The notes under the pieces were generated by a model that was not told the origin of the DNA, searched no databases, and saw nothing but the letters and a program-made list of their open reading frames with translations. Below, piece after piece: positions 44,310 to 55,396 of a DNA stretch of 64,000 nucleotides. The position numbers and the translations under genes are program-made. Position 1 is the first letter of the stretch. The number at the start of each line of letters is the position of its first letter. Source of the stretch: Timema cristinae (lineage: Eukaryota > Arthropoda > Insecta > Phasmatodea > Timematidae). The stretch spans positions 65,875,919 to 65,939,918 of the forward strand of contig JBCFYV010000001.1 of the NCBI GenBank assembly GCA_039000515.1. The letters run 5' to 3'.

Positions 44310-44965
44310 TAATGAGAACAAGGACTATTGAAACATGGAATGTGAGAGGTGTGTGGTAAAGAGAATGAACTATTAGAGGAAATAATTGGAAGAAAAATGT
44401 ATATTTTGTGTGTATGTGAAACCAAACAAAAAAGAAAAGATGTTTTGATGACGAGTGGTGGGAGCCTGGTACTGTGGTTAGGTGTGGATGATTGGGTGTA
44501 GGAAGTCAGAGAGTAGGTTTAATTCTAAGCCCAACAGCTAAGGTGTTTGTGAGCGTGTGTGAGTTGTTGTCATGTAGACTAAGGGTAGCTTATATTTGAA
44601 ATTATGCATTCATAGAATTATATTGGTTACTGGTTATGCTCCGGTGGAGGTTGAAGACAATAGTGGGAAAGTGGAGTTTAGGACTGAGCTCATTGAAGTC
44701 TTGATTGCATATAAAGTGGGTGAAAGAGTTATCTTGTTACTAGAAAAGAATGAATGAGTGGGTACCCAAAGAGAGAATTCAGAAAGAGTGTTGGGAAAGT
44801 ATGGTGATGACAGGGTAAATGAGAATGGTAATGAGTTAGTGAGTCTGAGTTTAGTTAAGGGTTTATTTGTGTTGTAGGCCCACACATGGTTTTAGCACAA
44901 AGTTATTTACTTGTATACATAGCTAAGGGGTGATTCAAGAACTATAATTGGTTTTGTGTTTATAA
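44310..44965 (+). pseudogene. RTE-like LINE endonuclease fragment
   Basis: The plus strand reads, over several frames, RTRTIETWNVRGV, CVCETKQKRKD, YAPVEDNSGKVEFRTELIEV, ERVLGKYGDDRVNENGNELV and GDSRTIIGFVF. This is the N-terminal apurinic-type endonuclease of LINEs annotated as endonuclease-reverse transcriptase. Many stops are present. It ends where the opposite-strand LINE begins, so the two copies meet head to tail in inverted orientation. Confidence 0.65.
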
Positions 44966-46703
44966 TGAGAGACTCTTCCTTTATCTTTCCACCATTCTTC
45001 CTCCTTTATTTTCCCCCATTTTTCTCCTATCACTTGAACACTTTTGGTTATCTGCTCCTCCCATCTCTTTCTTGGCCTCCCTTGCAGTCTTTTTCCTACA
45101 TACTTAATTTCCACATTTTCTTTGGAATACTTTTTCTTTTTTCATTGAATGCCCATACCATCTCATTCTTGCTTCCTCTACTACCTCATTTACTCCCTGT
45201 ACCCCTATTATATCCCAAATAGTTTCATTCATAATCTTGTTTCTCCTTGTGACAGCTAATATGCTCCTCACAAGGTTAATTCCCACTGCCTTCACTTTCC
45301 TAGTCTCTCTTACTTTCAATGTCCATGTTTCTACTGCATATGTGACAATGGGTACAAAGTACGTCCTGTACAACACTTCCTTACACTTCAAAGGCACTTC
45401 TCTTCTCCATAGCAGGTCTCTTATACACCTATAGAACAACTCTTGCCGCTGTCCTCTTCTCATTAAATCCTCTCAACCTTCACCTTTCTCCTCACTCATG
45501 CTTCCAAGATATTTTACATTCTGTACCTTTTCTCAGCTCTATTCCATCCAACCTTATAGCTTTACTAGGCCTTACCCTCTTCCTCGGTGTCATTATCATC
45601 ACTTCACACTTTGCCATATTAAATGTCATTCCACATTCTTTCATTTCCTCGTCCCATTCTTGTAGTTAGTTGTTTATGTACTTCCTCTTCCATCTCCTTC
45701 CATACTATCAAGTCATCGACAAACATCTTGGCTTTAATTCTTTCCTCTCCAAGTTTTTTTTACCACTTTGTTTGTGACCATTTTTACTACCATTACAAAT
45801 AATAATGGTGAAAGGGCACTCCCTTGCTTCACTCAATTTTTTATAAATTGAACCATTTTGTCCTTCCACTTTCCATCTTAACACAACTCCTGTTATCCTC
45901 TTACACACTCTTTACTCTAATTTTCATCTCCTCTTTCTACTCCAGCCTCATCCATCACTTTCCAAACCTTATTTCTATCCACACTATCATATGCCTTATC
46001 CACATTTATATTCATAAATAATATTACCAAGTCTCTTCTGTTCCTAAATCTGTGCTGTTCCTATCTCCAACTTTCTTTCATTGTATTTCTTATTCTATTT
46101 TCCAGTATCTTCTCATATATTTGTGTACAGTGGTACATCAGCATTATACCCCTATAATGTATACACCTCTTCCTGTCTCCTTTCTTGAATACAGGTATTA
46201 TAACTCCCTTTTTACAGTCTTTCAGTACCTTGTTCTCCTTCCAAATAACTCGGAACACCTTTAATAACCATTGTATACCTACTTCAACTGCGGCTCTTAT
46301 CATTTCAACATTCAGTTTGTCCACACCCAGTGCTTTCCCTTGTTTCATCCTCTATAATGCGTCCTCCACTTCTTTCCATGTTGGACCTCTATCCTACTCT
46401 TCGTCTATTTATATCTGCTCCTCTGTTTAACTCTCTAGGTTAAACATTTTCTCAAAATATCTCATCCATAGTTCCTTTTATTCCTCTCCCGTCTTCACCG
46501 TTCTTCCTCCTTCACCTATCATTCTAACTTCTTGTCTTTTCTCTCTCCTGTTTCTTACTTGGCTATATAACACCTTCTTACTTACTTCTACGTCTCGTTC
46601 CAGCATTTCCATCCATATTTGCATCTAATCCTTCCTGGTTTCTGTGCCACTTGCTTTGCTCTTTTCTTCTTTTCCCTACATTATTCCTCTGTTTCCTCAT
46701 TCC
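44934..46703 (-). pseudogene. RTE-like LINE reverse transcriptase and C-terminal region
   Basis: Fingers and palm motifs are visible: KQGKALGVDKLNVEMIRAAV, VIIPVFKKGDRKRCIHYRGI and IYEKILENRIRN (46348-46061). A worn GQNGSIYKKLS follows near 45840. The catalytic box is recognisable as MFVDDL around 45720. Further on come VPIVTYAVETWTLKVRETRK, SILAVTRRNKIMNETIWDII and RMRWYGHSMKKEKVF (45463-45104), and the basic end GKRLQGRPRKRWEEQITK (about 45080). Several frameshifts make it inactive. Confidence 0.8.
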
Positions 46704-46707
46704 TATT

Positions 46708-47896
46708 GGGTCATTCCATGTCAAGTGAACCAATGTAAAAAACCTTACCCGCTTGGACTTTTTTTCAAATTTGGCTCATAGGTAGTCAAAAATGCAAATT
46801 TTCAGATTTTTATCTGCAGTATTTTTAAGTTACAGCCCTCTGAAATCTAAAATAAAAAAAATTACAATTTTTTGCTGACATGCAATTACAAAGTAAATAT
46901 TACTCAGGCTAAAAATAAGATATAAGGCTGAGTAAAAAACACATTTTGTAGCTTATTTTATAAGCTTTCATATGATATACTTATAAAATTAATAGTTTTG
47001 AACATTTTTCAGCTCAAGATCATATCTTGCAATTTTTGACCTTGAATTTCTCAAAAACTTGATTTTTAAAAATGTTGAAGAAAAAAAATTCACACAAAAA
47101 CTTATGTATTCTAATAACATTTGTGAGAAGTTTCATCATGGGATCACAGTGGATACATGTGTTTGTCAATTTTCTGAAAAATAATGCAAAGGATAAACCA
47201 TTACCATGTATAAGTAAGATTGCACTTTACATTCACAATTGTAAATTCCTTTGGATAAAGTTCACAATTGTTTTATTTCAGGACAGTGATATTATACTAG
47301 CATGCTAAAATAGGTTAAATAGACTAACTCATTGGAGAGGGGGAAGGGGTTGGGGTGTGAGATCATAGATATTTAGGAAAACAACAAAATATGACAGATT
47401 AAGGGCATGTTAGTATTGTTCCTGTATGACTAAGCAGACTGCAGTCATGTACATGCAAGACACTGAGACCACCAAGCAACAGATCTGGGTATTTCATGTT
47501 GAAACCTGCATCAGTTGTGTCTTGACTCTACTAAAATGATTTGAAAAAATTCTACTACTTCTCTGATGGTTCTGCCGCACAGTTTACAAACAGAACAAAC
47601 TTTTCAAATATATGCCACCATGAAAGTGAGCTTGGAATCAAGGCTCAATGACATTTCTATGCAACAGCTCATGGGGGGAGCCGTGAAAAGACTTGCAACA
47701 AGGACAAGTCTCCAACCAATTTATGAAGAGCAAATTATGACACCATCACTGTTGTTTACATGGAGTCAGGCCAATATTAACTCCATGGAGTTTTTTTTTT
47801 AAATAGTGAGCAATACAAAGAAGAAGAGAAATTGCTTTATAAGCGATTTCTGGTTGTGAAACCAATACCAGGAACCCATATTACATGGAATGACCC
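46708..47896. mobile_element. DNA transposon with GGGTCATTCCATGT ends
   Basis: GGGTCATTCCATGT opens the element and is matched in reverse at 47883-47896. TATT lies on both sides (46704-46707 and 47897-47900), suggesting a 4-bp target duplication. LINE coding text stops and resumes exactly at these points. The interior has a 78-codon frame (47566-47802) of no known family, so the superfamily is open. Confidence 0.85.
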
Positions 47897-47900
47897 TATT

Positions 47901-48038
47901 ATTAAAATGGCTTATTAATGCCTTATTCTTCTCCTCTACTGCTTCCTTCACCCTTTCATTCCACCAGAGTATTTCCTTCTTCCTCCTCTGAAAACTTGTC
48001 CTCCCATATACCTCCTCTGTCGCTCCTACTAGACTGTT
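47901..48038 (-). pseudogene. RTE-like LINE linker segment
   Basis: The minus strand gives NSLVGATEEVYGRTSFQRR, then KKEILWWNERVKEAVEEKN. The WWNERVKEAV motif is typical just before the reverse transcriptase in this LINE group. It is flanked by a DNA transposon on each side. Confidence 0.75.
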
Positions 48039-48046
48039 CTTAAACC

Positions 48047-48827
48047 AGGGTTCATACGGTCCTTAAAGACCTGTAATTTAATGTGTCTTTGTTCAAGGTC
48101 TGGAAATGTCCTTTAATTGCTCTGGGCCTTGAAAAGACCTGGAATTTCCATGTTTCCATATTTATTTTTGAAAGGGTTGTGAAGAATGGCTGTAAAGACC
48201 CCGATTTAAGATGCAGTGGAGCGTGAAATATCTAGCTTATAGATAGTCACACCCATGGGTTGGGATCTCTATAGAGGCAAGGGGATACATACTGTGGTAT
48301 CGCATTAGCGTAACTGTTGATGAAATACAATGTTTGCTTTAATTTCCTTTATTTAAAAATTTTAATTTCTGTGTATTCACAATTTTTCTTATAAGTTGCT
48401 CTAAAACCGTCTACCATTTGTAATAATTCTTTTAATATTTATGACAACCTATCAACACTTTAAGCACTTATAATTATAGTTTTGCACTAAAATGCCGGCT
48501 GATAGCTATTAGTTCATCTCCCATCCACCTTAGTGCTTCAATTTTGGTTCTAGCTATACTACAATATATACTGAATCTAGAATAATTACACTAACCAATA
48601 AATCAAGGAGAGTGAAGTAAGTGACAATAAAGTTAGATTTCTATCTTTATAGTCCTATCTGTTCATTAAATTTAGTGAAAAGTTATTGTTTTCCATCTCT
48701 TTAAAATTCTGTACGGTTTATAATTCCTTTTTCTATTGACGTGTTTAGCTTATGGCAGCACGAGAAATAACAGTTTTAGTCCTTAAAAATTCCTTAAATT
48801 TATGTTTCATATGTCTGTAAGAACCCT
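48047..48827. mobile_element. Non-autonomous hAT element (AGGGTTC ends)
   Basis: AGGGTTCATACGG at 48047 and TGTAAGAACCCT at the right end (48816-48827) are inverted ends. CTTAAACC (48039-48046) and GTTAAACC (48828-48835) form an 8-bp target duplication with one mismatch. The subterminal text, with repeated AAGGTCTGG and AAAGACCTG, resembles a hAT group found in many animals. No transposase is encoded. Confidence 0.85.
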
Positions 48828-48835
48828 GTTAAACC

Positions 48836-49370
48836 TTTTTCCATTCAACTGACTCTTTTCATCTCATCCTTGAATATTAAGCTTCTTGCCTTTCTTAAGT
48901 ACAGCTCTCTTTCCTCTTCATTTTTTAGCCTCCACACCCTTTCTTATTTATTGTCTTACCACCTCTCTCACATCCCCATCCCTTTGTCTGCCACCAACAA
49001 TCCGTGATCACTATCTAAGGAGACACTTGATGTTTACGGTCTGTATTTTCATTTCTTCATCCATGATAAAGTAGTTTATCACCAAATTTTGCTCCCCATC
49101 CCAACTGTATCTTATGACCTTCTCTTTCCTTCTTATACTGTTTGTCATTTTTATTTTATTTCTTGCACATAACTCCAACAGCTTTCTACCCTCCTCGTTT
49201 CTCTCTCCATCCATACTACCCTAACACATGCTCAAACCCTACTCTCTCTTTTCCATTCAGATCATACATTACTATCAGACACTCATTTTTCATATGCCTT
49301 TCTAGGTCTTTATCAAACCTGTCTTTTTGTTCTACTGGGCACCCCACAACAATCTACTAAGAAGAAAAAT
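48836..49370 (-). pseudogene. RTE-like LINE endonuclease, C-terminal part
   Basis: Minus-strand pieces are CPVEQKDRFDKDLERHMKN, then GMDGERNEEGRKLLELCARN, KIKMTNSIRRKEKVIRYSWD and GEQNLVINYFIMDEEMK. The order resembles the half of the endonuclease containing the FNARVG-type and YSWD motifs. Upstream (higher coordinates) the copy is truncated. Confidence 0.7.
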
Positions 49371-49379
49371 GTAACATAC

Positions 49380-50220
49380 TATTGATATTAAAAGTGTGAT
49401 GGATCCTGGAATAAAAAGGAAGCTAGTGGTATAAATGTGATATTGATCTAATGTGATAAATGTCAGAGAAGTTTCCATGTGGATTGAATAGACAAATGTC
49501 ACCGAATTAAATTTGGACAAGATGATCCAACCTTTGGAGGTGATTCGGAATGTGATTCATTCTGACGTGTGTCCAACAACGTTTAGTTGTTTAAAATGCT
49601 TAATAGTTAGGTTCTTGTTTTTTTATGGTAAATTATTGTTACTGAACTATTCATATTACCTGTTATATATACTTAGATGTGGCATCGTTTTTATAAACAA
49701 TAGTTGTGATTACTTGTATTTCTAATTTTGATGGGAAAGTGTCTCATATGAATATTGTTTTTATCACTTTATGTTTAGCATGTATTTTACTAAGACTGAA
49801 ATTAAGACATAATTATTGAGAAGCTAATAAAACTACACCAGACAGATAGATACTGCGTTAGTGAAAACTATTTATTTACCAAAATAGCAATTAAAACCAT
49901 TACCAAGAAAATAATTATTTTATATTATGATAAAGTGGTGTCAATTACTGATGCTAATGGTATCTAATGTCAACTACTAAAAATGAAATAGTGATGTGTC
50001 AACTATTGGTACAGTTACCTTACATTGTTTATAATGGCCGCCAAGTGGAATTATTAATTGTGTTGTTTGTTTATTATAATTGGGCTGCATTATGCATTAA
50101 CAGACCAAGCATCACTGACATAGTTTTGAGAAAATATGCTTTTAACAAAACTCTAAGAAAGAAAATTGTTATAACATATCATTTTAATTTCTTTTTTCAT
50201 ATAATATCAGTAAATGAAAT
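49380..50220. other. Intron sequence, nothing recognised
   Basis: AT-rich BACURD intron DNA. Open frames at 49513-49725 and 49967-50338 are hydrophobic, repeat-overlapping and not family-like. Confidence 0.55.
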
Positions 50221-50234
50221 TAGTTTTAACTCTT

Positions 50235-50502
50235 GTGGTCTAGGGGTAAGGTGTCAGACTTCTGTGCTGGCGGCCGGGGTTCAATCCTCGGTCCCGGCAC
50301 AGATTTATCTGATTTCCAAACCCTTCCTTCACCTCTGACAAGATATCTTGTGAATGTGGGGAATGCCAGGCCTCCACCGTGGTTCGGATTCCACGTTAAA
50401 CTGTAGGTCCTTCATTTCATCTCACAATCACCCTACTATTACACATTAGCGTAAGTGCGTATAACTCGAACGGGTAGTAAGACGCGGTGCTAATAATAAA
50501 AA
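50235..50502 (+). mobile_element. Full-length SINE-C with 14-bp target duplication
   Basis: TAGTTTTAACTCTT flanks the element (50221-50234 and 50503-50516). The head starts GTGGTCTAGGGGTAAGGTGT (A box) with B box GGGGTTCAATCC, followed by CGGCACAGATTTATCTGATT, CCACGTTAAACTGTAGGTCC, AATCACCCTACTATTACACA and the shared tail GCGTATAACTCGAACGGGTA, ending in GCTAATAATAAAAA. This is the clearest complete SINE in the window. Confidence 0.95.
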
Positions 50503-50730
50503 TAGTTTTAACTCTTAGGTAACAACCTTTTAAATATTAAGTAATTAAGGAGATACAGTAAACTCTCGATTATCCAGGGGCGGATCAACAGGAGTGCAGT
50601 GAAACAAGTTTCATTAACTTACGAGATCAGTGAACAAACGATACGTGATATTATGAAAAAGAAGAATTAACTGATAGTTTATGCTGGTAGCACGAATACT
50701 TCATGTGGCTTAGATAAACACAAATCAACG

Positions 50731-50980
50731 AAACACTTTGTTATAAATAAAGTGATTGAATAGTAGTAGAACAATAGAGCACAAATAAAAGTACAAACAC
50801 TAATACATATTTACATACACTTTAGTATTTTGATGCTATTATAGCATCTTTCTCAGGAAATAGATGTTATAATAACATCAAAATATTAAAGTGTATGTAA
50901 ATATGTATTAGTGTTTGTACTTTTATTTGTGCTCTATTGTTCTCCTACTATTGTATCACTTTATTTATTACAAATTGTTT
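50731..50980. repeat. 250-bp foldback inside the Tigger element
   Basis: About 115-base arms (50731-50848 and 50862-50980) are near-perfect reverse complements with a loop of about 13 bases around TTCTCAGG. The arm includes CACTAATACATATTTACATA. No target duplication could be assigned. It lies ahead of the transposase frame. Confidence 0.88.
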
Positions 50981-51129
50981 TTGATCAATGCACTTTATTT
51001 CATACATATTAACTCAATGAAACATTGAACTGGTCAAATCAATGTTAATATGGTTCAACCAGCAATGTACTGAAGGTACTCTCGTATCATGCTTAATTTG
51101 TACTAATCGGGCAAAATAATTTTTCAATG

Positions 51130-51825
51130 CATTAGGGATGGAAGTTGATCTCAATGCTTCATCTGGCTAGCTCACACGATTTCAGCAACGTCTTGAAGCT
51201 GCAGACAAGTTTAGAAAACATTTTCAACAATTAATCCAGGGAGAAGATTTGCAAATGGAGCAGGTGTATAATGCCGACAAAACAGGATTATTCTGGAAGT
51301 GCCTGCCCACGAAAACATTGGCCTTTCAAAGGGAAAGTCACACACCTAACAATAAGTCCAGTAAAGAAAGAATAACAATATTGTGCTGTGAAAATACCAC
51401 CGGCTCGCACAAATTAAATATTTGTGCCATGAGTAAATAAATAAAAACACCTTTGTTTAAAGGTACAGAATATTTAACCTTCCTGTTGATTACTACACTC
51501 AGAAGGATGCATGGATGGATCTCTCAATTTTTATGGAATGGTTCTTTAAAAAAAACTGTTCTATGAGTTCAGGAACATCTCTGTACTCAAAGTATGTCAC
51601 AAAAGGCAGTGCTTCTTTTAGACGATGCTCCCTCACATCCAAACGAAACCAAACTTAAGTCTGAAGATTGATGTATTTTTGTGAAATTTATACCACTAAA
51701 TGTCACGTCATTAATCCAACCAATGGATCAAGGTGTGATCTTTACCAGGCTTGGCTACTGCAGACACATATTGATGATGGAAGAGAGCTTAGATCGTTTT
51801 AGAAAACTTTAACCATTCTCAACGC
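51130..51825 (+). pseudogene. Tigger/jerky-like transposase
   Basis: A worn start (NALGMEVDLNASSG, then RFQQRLEAADKFRKHF) precedes the open frame MQMEQVYNADKTGLFWKCLP, TKTLAFQRES, KERITILCCENTTGSHKLNI. YNADKTGLFWK holds the first catalytic Asp region (usually ADET). After a stop at 51440, KAVLLLDDAPSHPNETKL (second Asp) and FIPLNVTSLIQPMDQGVI (third Asp region) follow. The N-terminal CENP-B-type DNA-binding domain is missing or unrecognisable, probably removed with the foldback insertion. It is inactive because of stops and frameshifts. Confidence 0.85.
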
Positions 51826-52459
51826 ATTGTATAGCTTGGCGGCCTCATAGAAATAAGCAAAACCAGTCACAATTTCAAGATGATGGCATGATGGCATGAT
51901 GGCAAGTTTCAGCTTTACATGATTACATTCTCAAAGTTAGCACAAACATTTTAATAATTTTGAGAACATGTATTTAGCTGTCTTCTAATGTTGAACTATT
52001 ACAACACTGCACCCAAGTATTAATATACATGTTATTTAATGCACATATTTATAATATTGAGTTGAGAGAAAATAAATTTAAAAATAATATAAATCATACT
52101 TCACAATAGACTATATGACAAGCAGGTGGTACTTGGTCTTTTGATGTAAACTCCAGAATACCAACATATACTGGGGGGATTTGCTCTTTTGATGCATAAC
52201 TAAACTCCACTTTTACGGGAAAGTCGAGATTTCTCTACTGATTTATTAATCAGGAGGTATGCACTATTCCTATGGAAATGCTTATGGCAGTAAATTCAAG
52301 CAATTATAATTCAGGATTACATATTACATATTGTATACATTTTCATTATTATCATAAAACTTATTTCTGAATAAATATTTATTTTTACCACAACTCAAAT
52401 TTACAAACCATCCAAAATCGGATCCACCCTCTATACTCGGCTAACTGCAGTTCTACTAT

Positions 52460-53150
52460 GTTTATATATAATTTTCATTGTTATTATTATTATACACCGA
52501 GAAGATGGCAACTCATATAATACCAAAACTGATTAAATTGATAGTTATTTAGTTCTAATTCTACAATTAAACCATATCTCACTAAAATCACAAGAGAAAA
52601 GTAGAAATGTAAACATTGACTGACCATCTTTTGTGTTTACTTATGTTCCTTTCATAATAATTTTGGGGTATAACATCGTTGTTTCCTATATAAATCTAAC
52701 TGTTTATTTATTTTATCTATATTATTAAAAATGTTAATTTATTAAAGCATAAAAGGCTAGGCTAAGCTAGGTTGGCTAAGAACCATAATCATATAAATTA
52801 TGGAATGTTTTAAAATTGTTTTAAATCTGGATTTGTGTTATAATAATCATTTCAAACATTAATTTGATATTTTATCTTTGTGGTATCATCTAACAGGCAT
52901 GGCATTTGAAATCGATTTATGGCTTAATTCTCATGAGAGATAATATTGTGTAGTTTCCTTTGTAGACGTTAAAGATTCTTTCAAACCAGATAAGAATATA
53001 ATTGTGTCTCATTTGACATGAGTTGAATTTGCAGTAAAAAATATGAAATGTGGTCGTTGTAGACACTTATTGCATGTTTCTAAAAAAAATATTCTTTGTA
53101 ATATAGTTTGAGCTGTATTACATGTTTAAGGGTGAGACACATGGAAATCC
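52460..53150. other. Intron sequence, nothing recognised
   Basis: AT-rich BACURD intron DNA without repeats or motifs, directly upstream of the minisatellites. Confidence 0.6.
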
Positions 53151-53152
53151 CA

Positions 53153-53375
53153 TGAACAAGCATTATTGGGCATGTCCGATGTTTGAAAACAGCAAGAGTA
53201 TGTCAGATTGGTAGAAACGTCTAGCTACAAGCATTGTTGGACATATCCGATATTTGAAACAGCTAAGAGTATGTCGGATTACTAAAAACTTTTAACTACA
53301 AGCATTGTTGGACATGTTTGAAATAGCCAAGAATATGTTAGGTTGCTGGAAACTTCTAACTACAAGCATTGTTGA
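53153..53375. repeat. Degenerate 71-bp tandem repeat, about three copies
   Basis: Units start ACAAGCATTGTTGGACATGT at about 53153, 53226 and 53297. They share AAACAGCTAAGAGTATGTCG and end AACTTCTAACT. A fourth start (53359) leads into the 70-bp array. One unit has lost about 10 bases. Confidence 0.85.
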
Positions 53376-53394
53376 ACTATTCTTCCTCGATTAT

Positions 53395-55145
53395 ATTTAC
53401 TGGTTGTTACTTGTAAATCCACATGTTTCATCTAAGAGTACTGCCAACTTGCTTCCTTTGGCAAATTTACTGGTTGTTACTTGTAAATCTACATGTTTCA
53501 TCTAAGAGTACTGCCAACTTGCTTCCTTTGGCAAATTTACTGGTTGTTACTTGTAAATCTACATGTTTCATCTAAGAGTACTGCCAACTTGCTTCCTTTG
53601 GCAAATTTACTGGTTGTTACTTGTAAATCTACATGTTTCATCTAAGAGTACTGCCAACTTGCTTCCTTTGGCAAATTTACTGGTTGTTACTTGTAAATCT
53701 ACATGTTTCATCTAAGAGTACTGCCAACTTGCTTCCTTTGGCAAATTTACTGGTTGTTACTTGTAAATCTACATGTTTCATCTAAGAGTACTGCCAACTT
53801 GCTTCCTTTGGCAAATTTACTGGTTGTTACTTGTAAATCTACATGTTTCATCTAAGAGTACTGCCAACTTGCTTCCTTTGGCAAATTTACTGGTTGTTAC
53901 TTGTAAATCCACATGTTTCATCTAAGAGTACTGCCAACTTGCTTCCTTTGGCAAATTTACTGGTTGTTACTTGTAAATCTACATGCTTCATCTAAGAGTA
54001 CTGCCAACTTGCTTCCTTTGGCAAATTTACTGGTTGTTACTTGTAAATCTACATGTTTCATCTAAGAGTACTGCCAACTTGCTTCCTTTGGCAAATTTAC
54101 TGGTTGTTACTTGTAAATCTACATGTTTCATCTAAGAGTACTGCCAACTTGCTTCCTTTGGCAAATTTACTGGTTGTTACTTGTAAATCTACATGTTTCA
54201 TCTAAGAGTACTGCCAACTTGCTTCCTTTGGCAAATTTACTGGTTGTTACTTGTAAATCTACATGTTTCATCTAAGAGTACTGCCAACTTGCTTCCTTTG
54301 GCAAATTTACTGGTTGTTACTTGTAAATCTACATGTTTCATCTAAGAGTACTGCCAACTTGCTTCCTTTGGCAAATTTACTGGTTGTTACTTGTAAATCC
54401 ACATGTTTCATCTAAGAGTACTGCCAACTTGCTTCCTTTGGCAAATTTACTGGTTGTTACTTGTAAATCCACATGTTTCATCTAAGAGTACTGCCAACTT
54501 GCTTCCTTTGGCAAATTTACTGGTTGTTACTTGTAAATCTACATGCTTCATCTAAGAGTACCGCCAACTTGCTTCCTTTGGCAAATTTACTGGTTGTTAC
54601 TTGTAAATCTACATGTTTCATCTAAGAGTACTGCCAACTTGCTTCCTTTGGCAAATTTACTGGTTGTTACTTGTAAATCTACATGTTTCATCTAAGAGTA
54701 CTGCCAACTTGCTTCCTTTGGCAAATTTACTGGTTGTTACTTGTAAATCTACATGTTTCATCTAAGAGTACTGCCAACTTGCTTCCTTTGGCAAATTTAC
54801 TGGTTGTTACTTGTAAATCTACATGTTTCATCTAAGAGTACTGCCAACTTGCTTCCTTTGGCAAATTTACTGGTTGTTACTTGTAAATCTACATGTTTCA
54901 TCTAAGAGTACTGCCAACTTGCTTCCTTTGGCAAATTTACTGGTTGTTACTTGTAAATCTACATGTTTCATCTAAGAGTACTGCCAACTTGCTTCCTTTG
55001 GCAAATTTACTGGTTGTTACTTGTAAATCTACATGTTTCATCTAAGAGTACTGCCAACTTGCTTCCTTTGGCAAATTTACTGGTTGTTACTTGTAAATCC
55101 ACATGTTTCATTAAAGAGTACCAGCTTTTCTCATTGGCAAATTTT
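53395..55145. repeat. 70-bp minisatellite, 25 copies without indels
   Basis: TGGTTGTTACTTGTAAATC recurs at 53401 and every 70 bases to 55081, 25 times. The unit continues ACATGTTTCATCTAAGAGTA, CTGCCAACTTGCTTCCTTTG, GCAAATTTAC. No unit changes length. Substitutions seen are AAATCT or AAATCC, ATGTTTCA or ATGCTTCA, and one ACTGCC to ACCGCC. It ends about 250 bases before BACURD exon 2. Since 70 is not a multiple of three, open frames through it are artefacts. Confidence 0.98.
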
Positions 55146-55396
55146 AATTTTTGATAATATCTGTAATATAAGTTGCAGTAAATTATAAAGATTAAAAATA
55201 GATCTAGACATATTTGGTTAAAAATAATAAATATCTTTAATCTCCTAACCTCTTTATATATAATAGTATTCATAATGTTCTAATATTTCATAATATAATT
55301 GGTTTTGAGAAACATTCCCATAGTGTTGTTATTTTTATGAAATATCTCTATCTACCATTCACAAGTTAACACTAATACCTGTATTTATGTTTCAGG

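Larger units (their letters stand above)
44934..49370 (-). mobile_element. RTE-like LINE carrying two DNA transposons
   Basis: The minus strand contains, in order, endonuclease (49370-48836), a hAT-type insertion, the linker before the reverse transcriptase (48038-47901), a second insertion, and the reverse transcriptase with C-terminal region (46703-44934). Joining the three LINE parts restores a normal order. The LINE is old, with many frameshifts. It lies in the BACURD intron in antisense orientation. Confidence 0.75.
50556..52458 (+). mobile_element. Tigger/pogo-type DNA transposon
   Basis: The left end CAGTAAACTCTCGATTATCC is the usual Tigger terminus and is preceded by TA. A worn counterpart (CTCGGCTAACTGCAGTTCTA, about 52436-52455) is followed by CTA. 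A pogo-type transposase lies between. The right end is approximate. Confidence 0.75.

Noticed and set aside
44956..45222. 88-codon plus-strand hydrophobic frame
   Set aside because: It is antisense to the LINE reverse transcriptase C-terminus, which reads as known sequence on the minus strand.
53395..55145. CRISPR-like regular repeat array
   Set aside because: The 70-base units follow each other directly with no unique spacers, and the sequence is eukaryotic. It is a minisatellite.
54963..55273. Open frames on both strands at the end of the minisatellite
   Set aside because: They are readings of the 70-base repeat, whose period is not a multiple of three.
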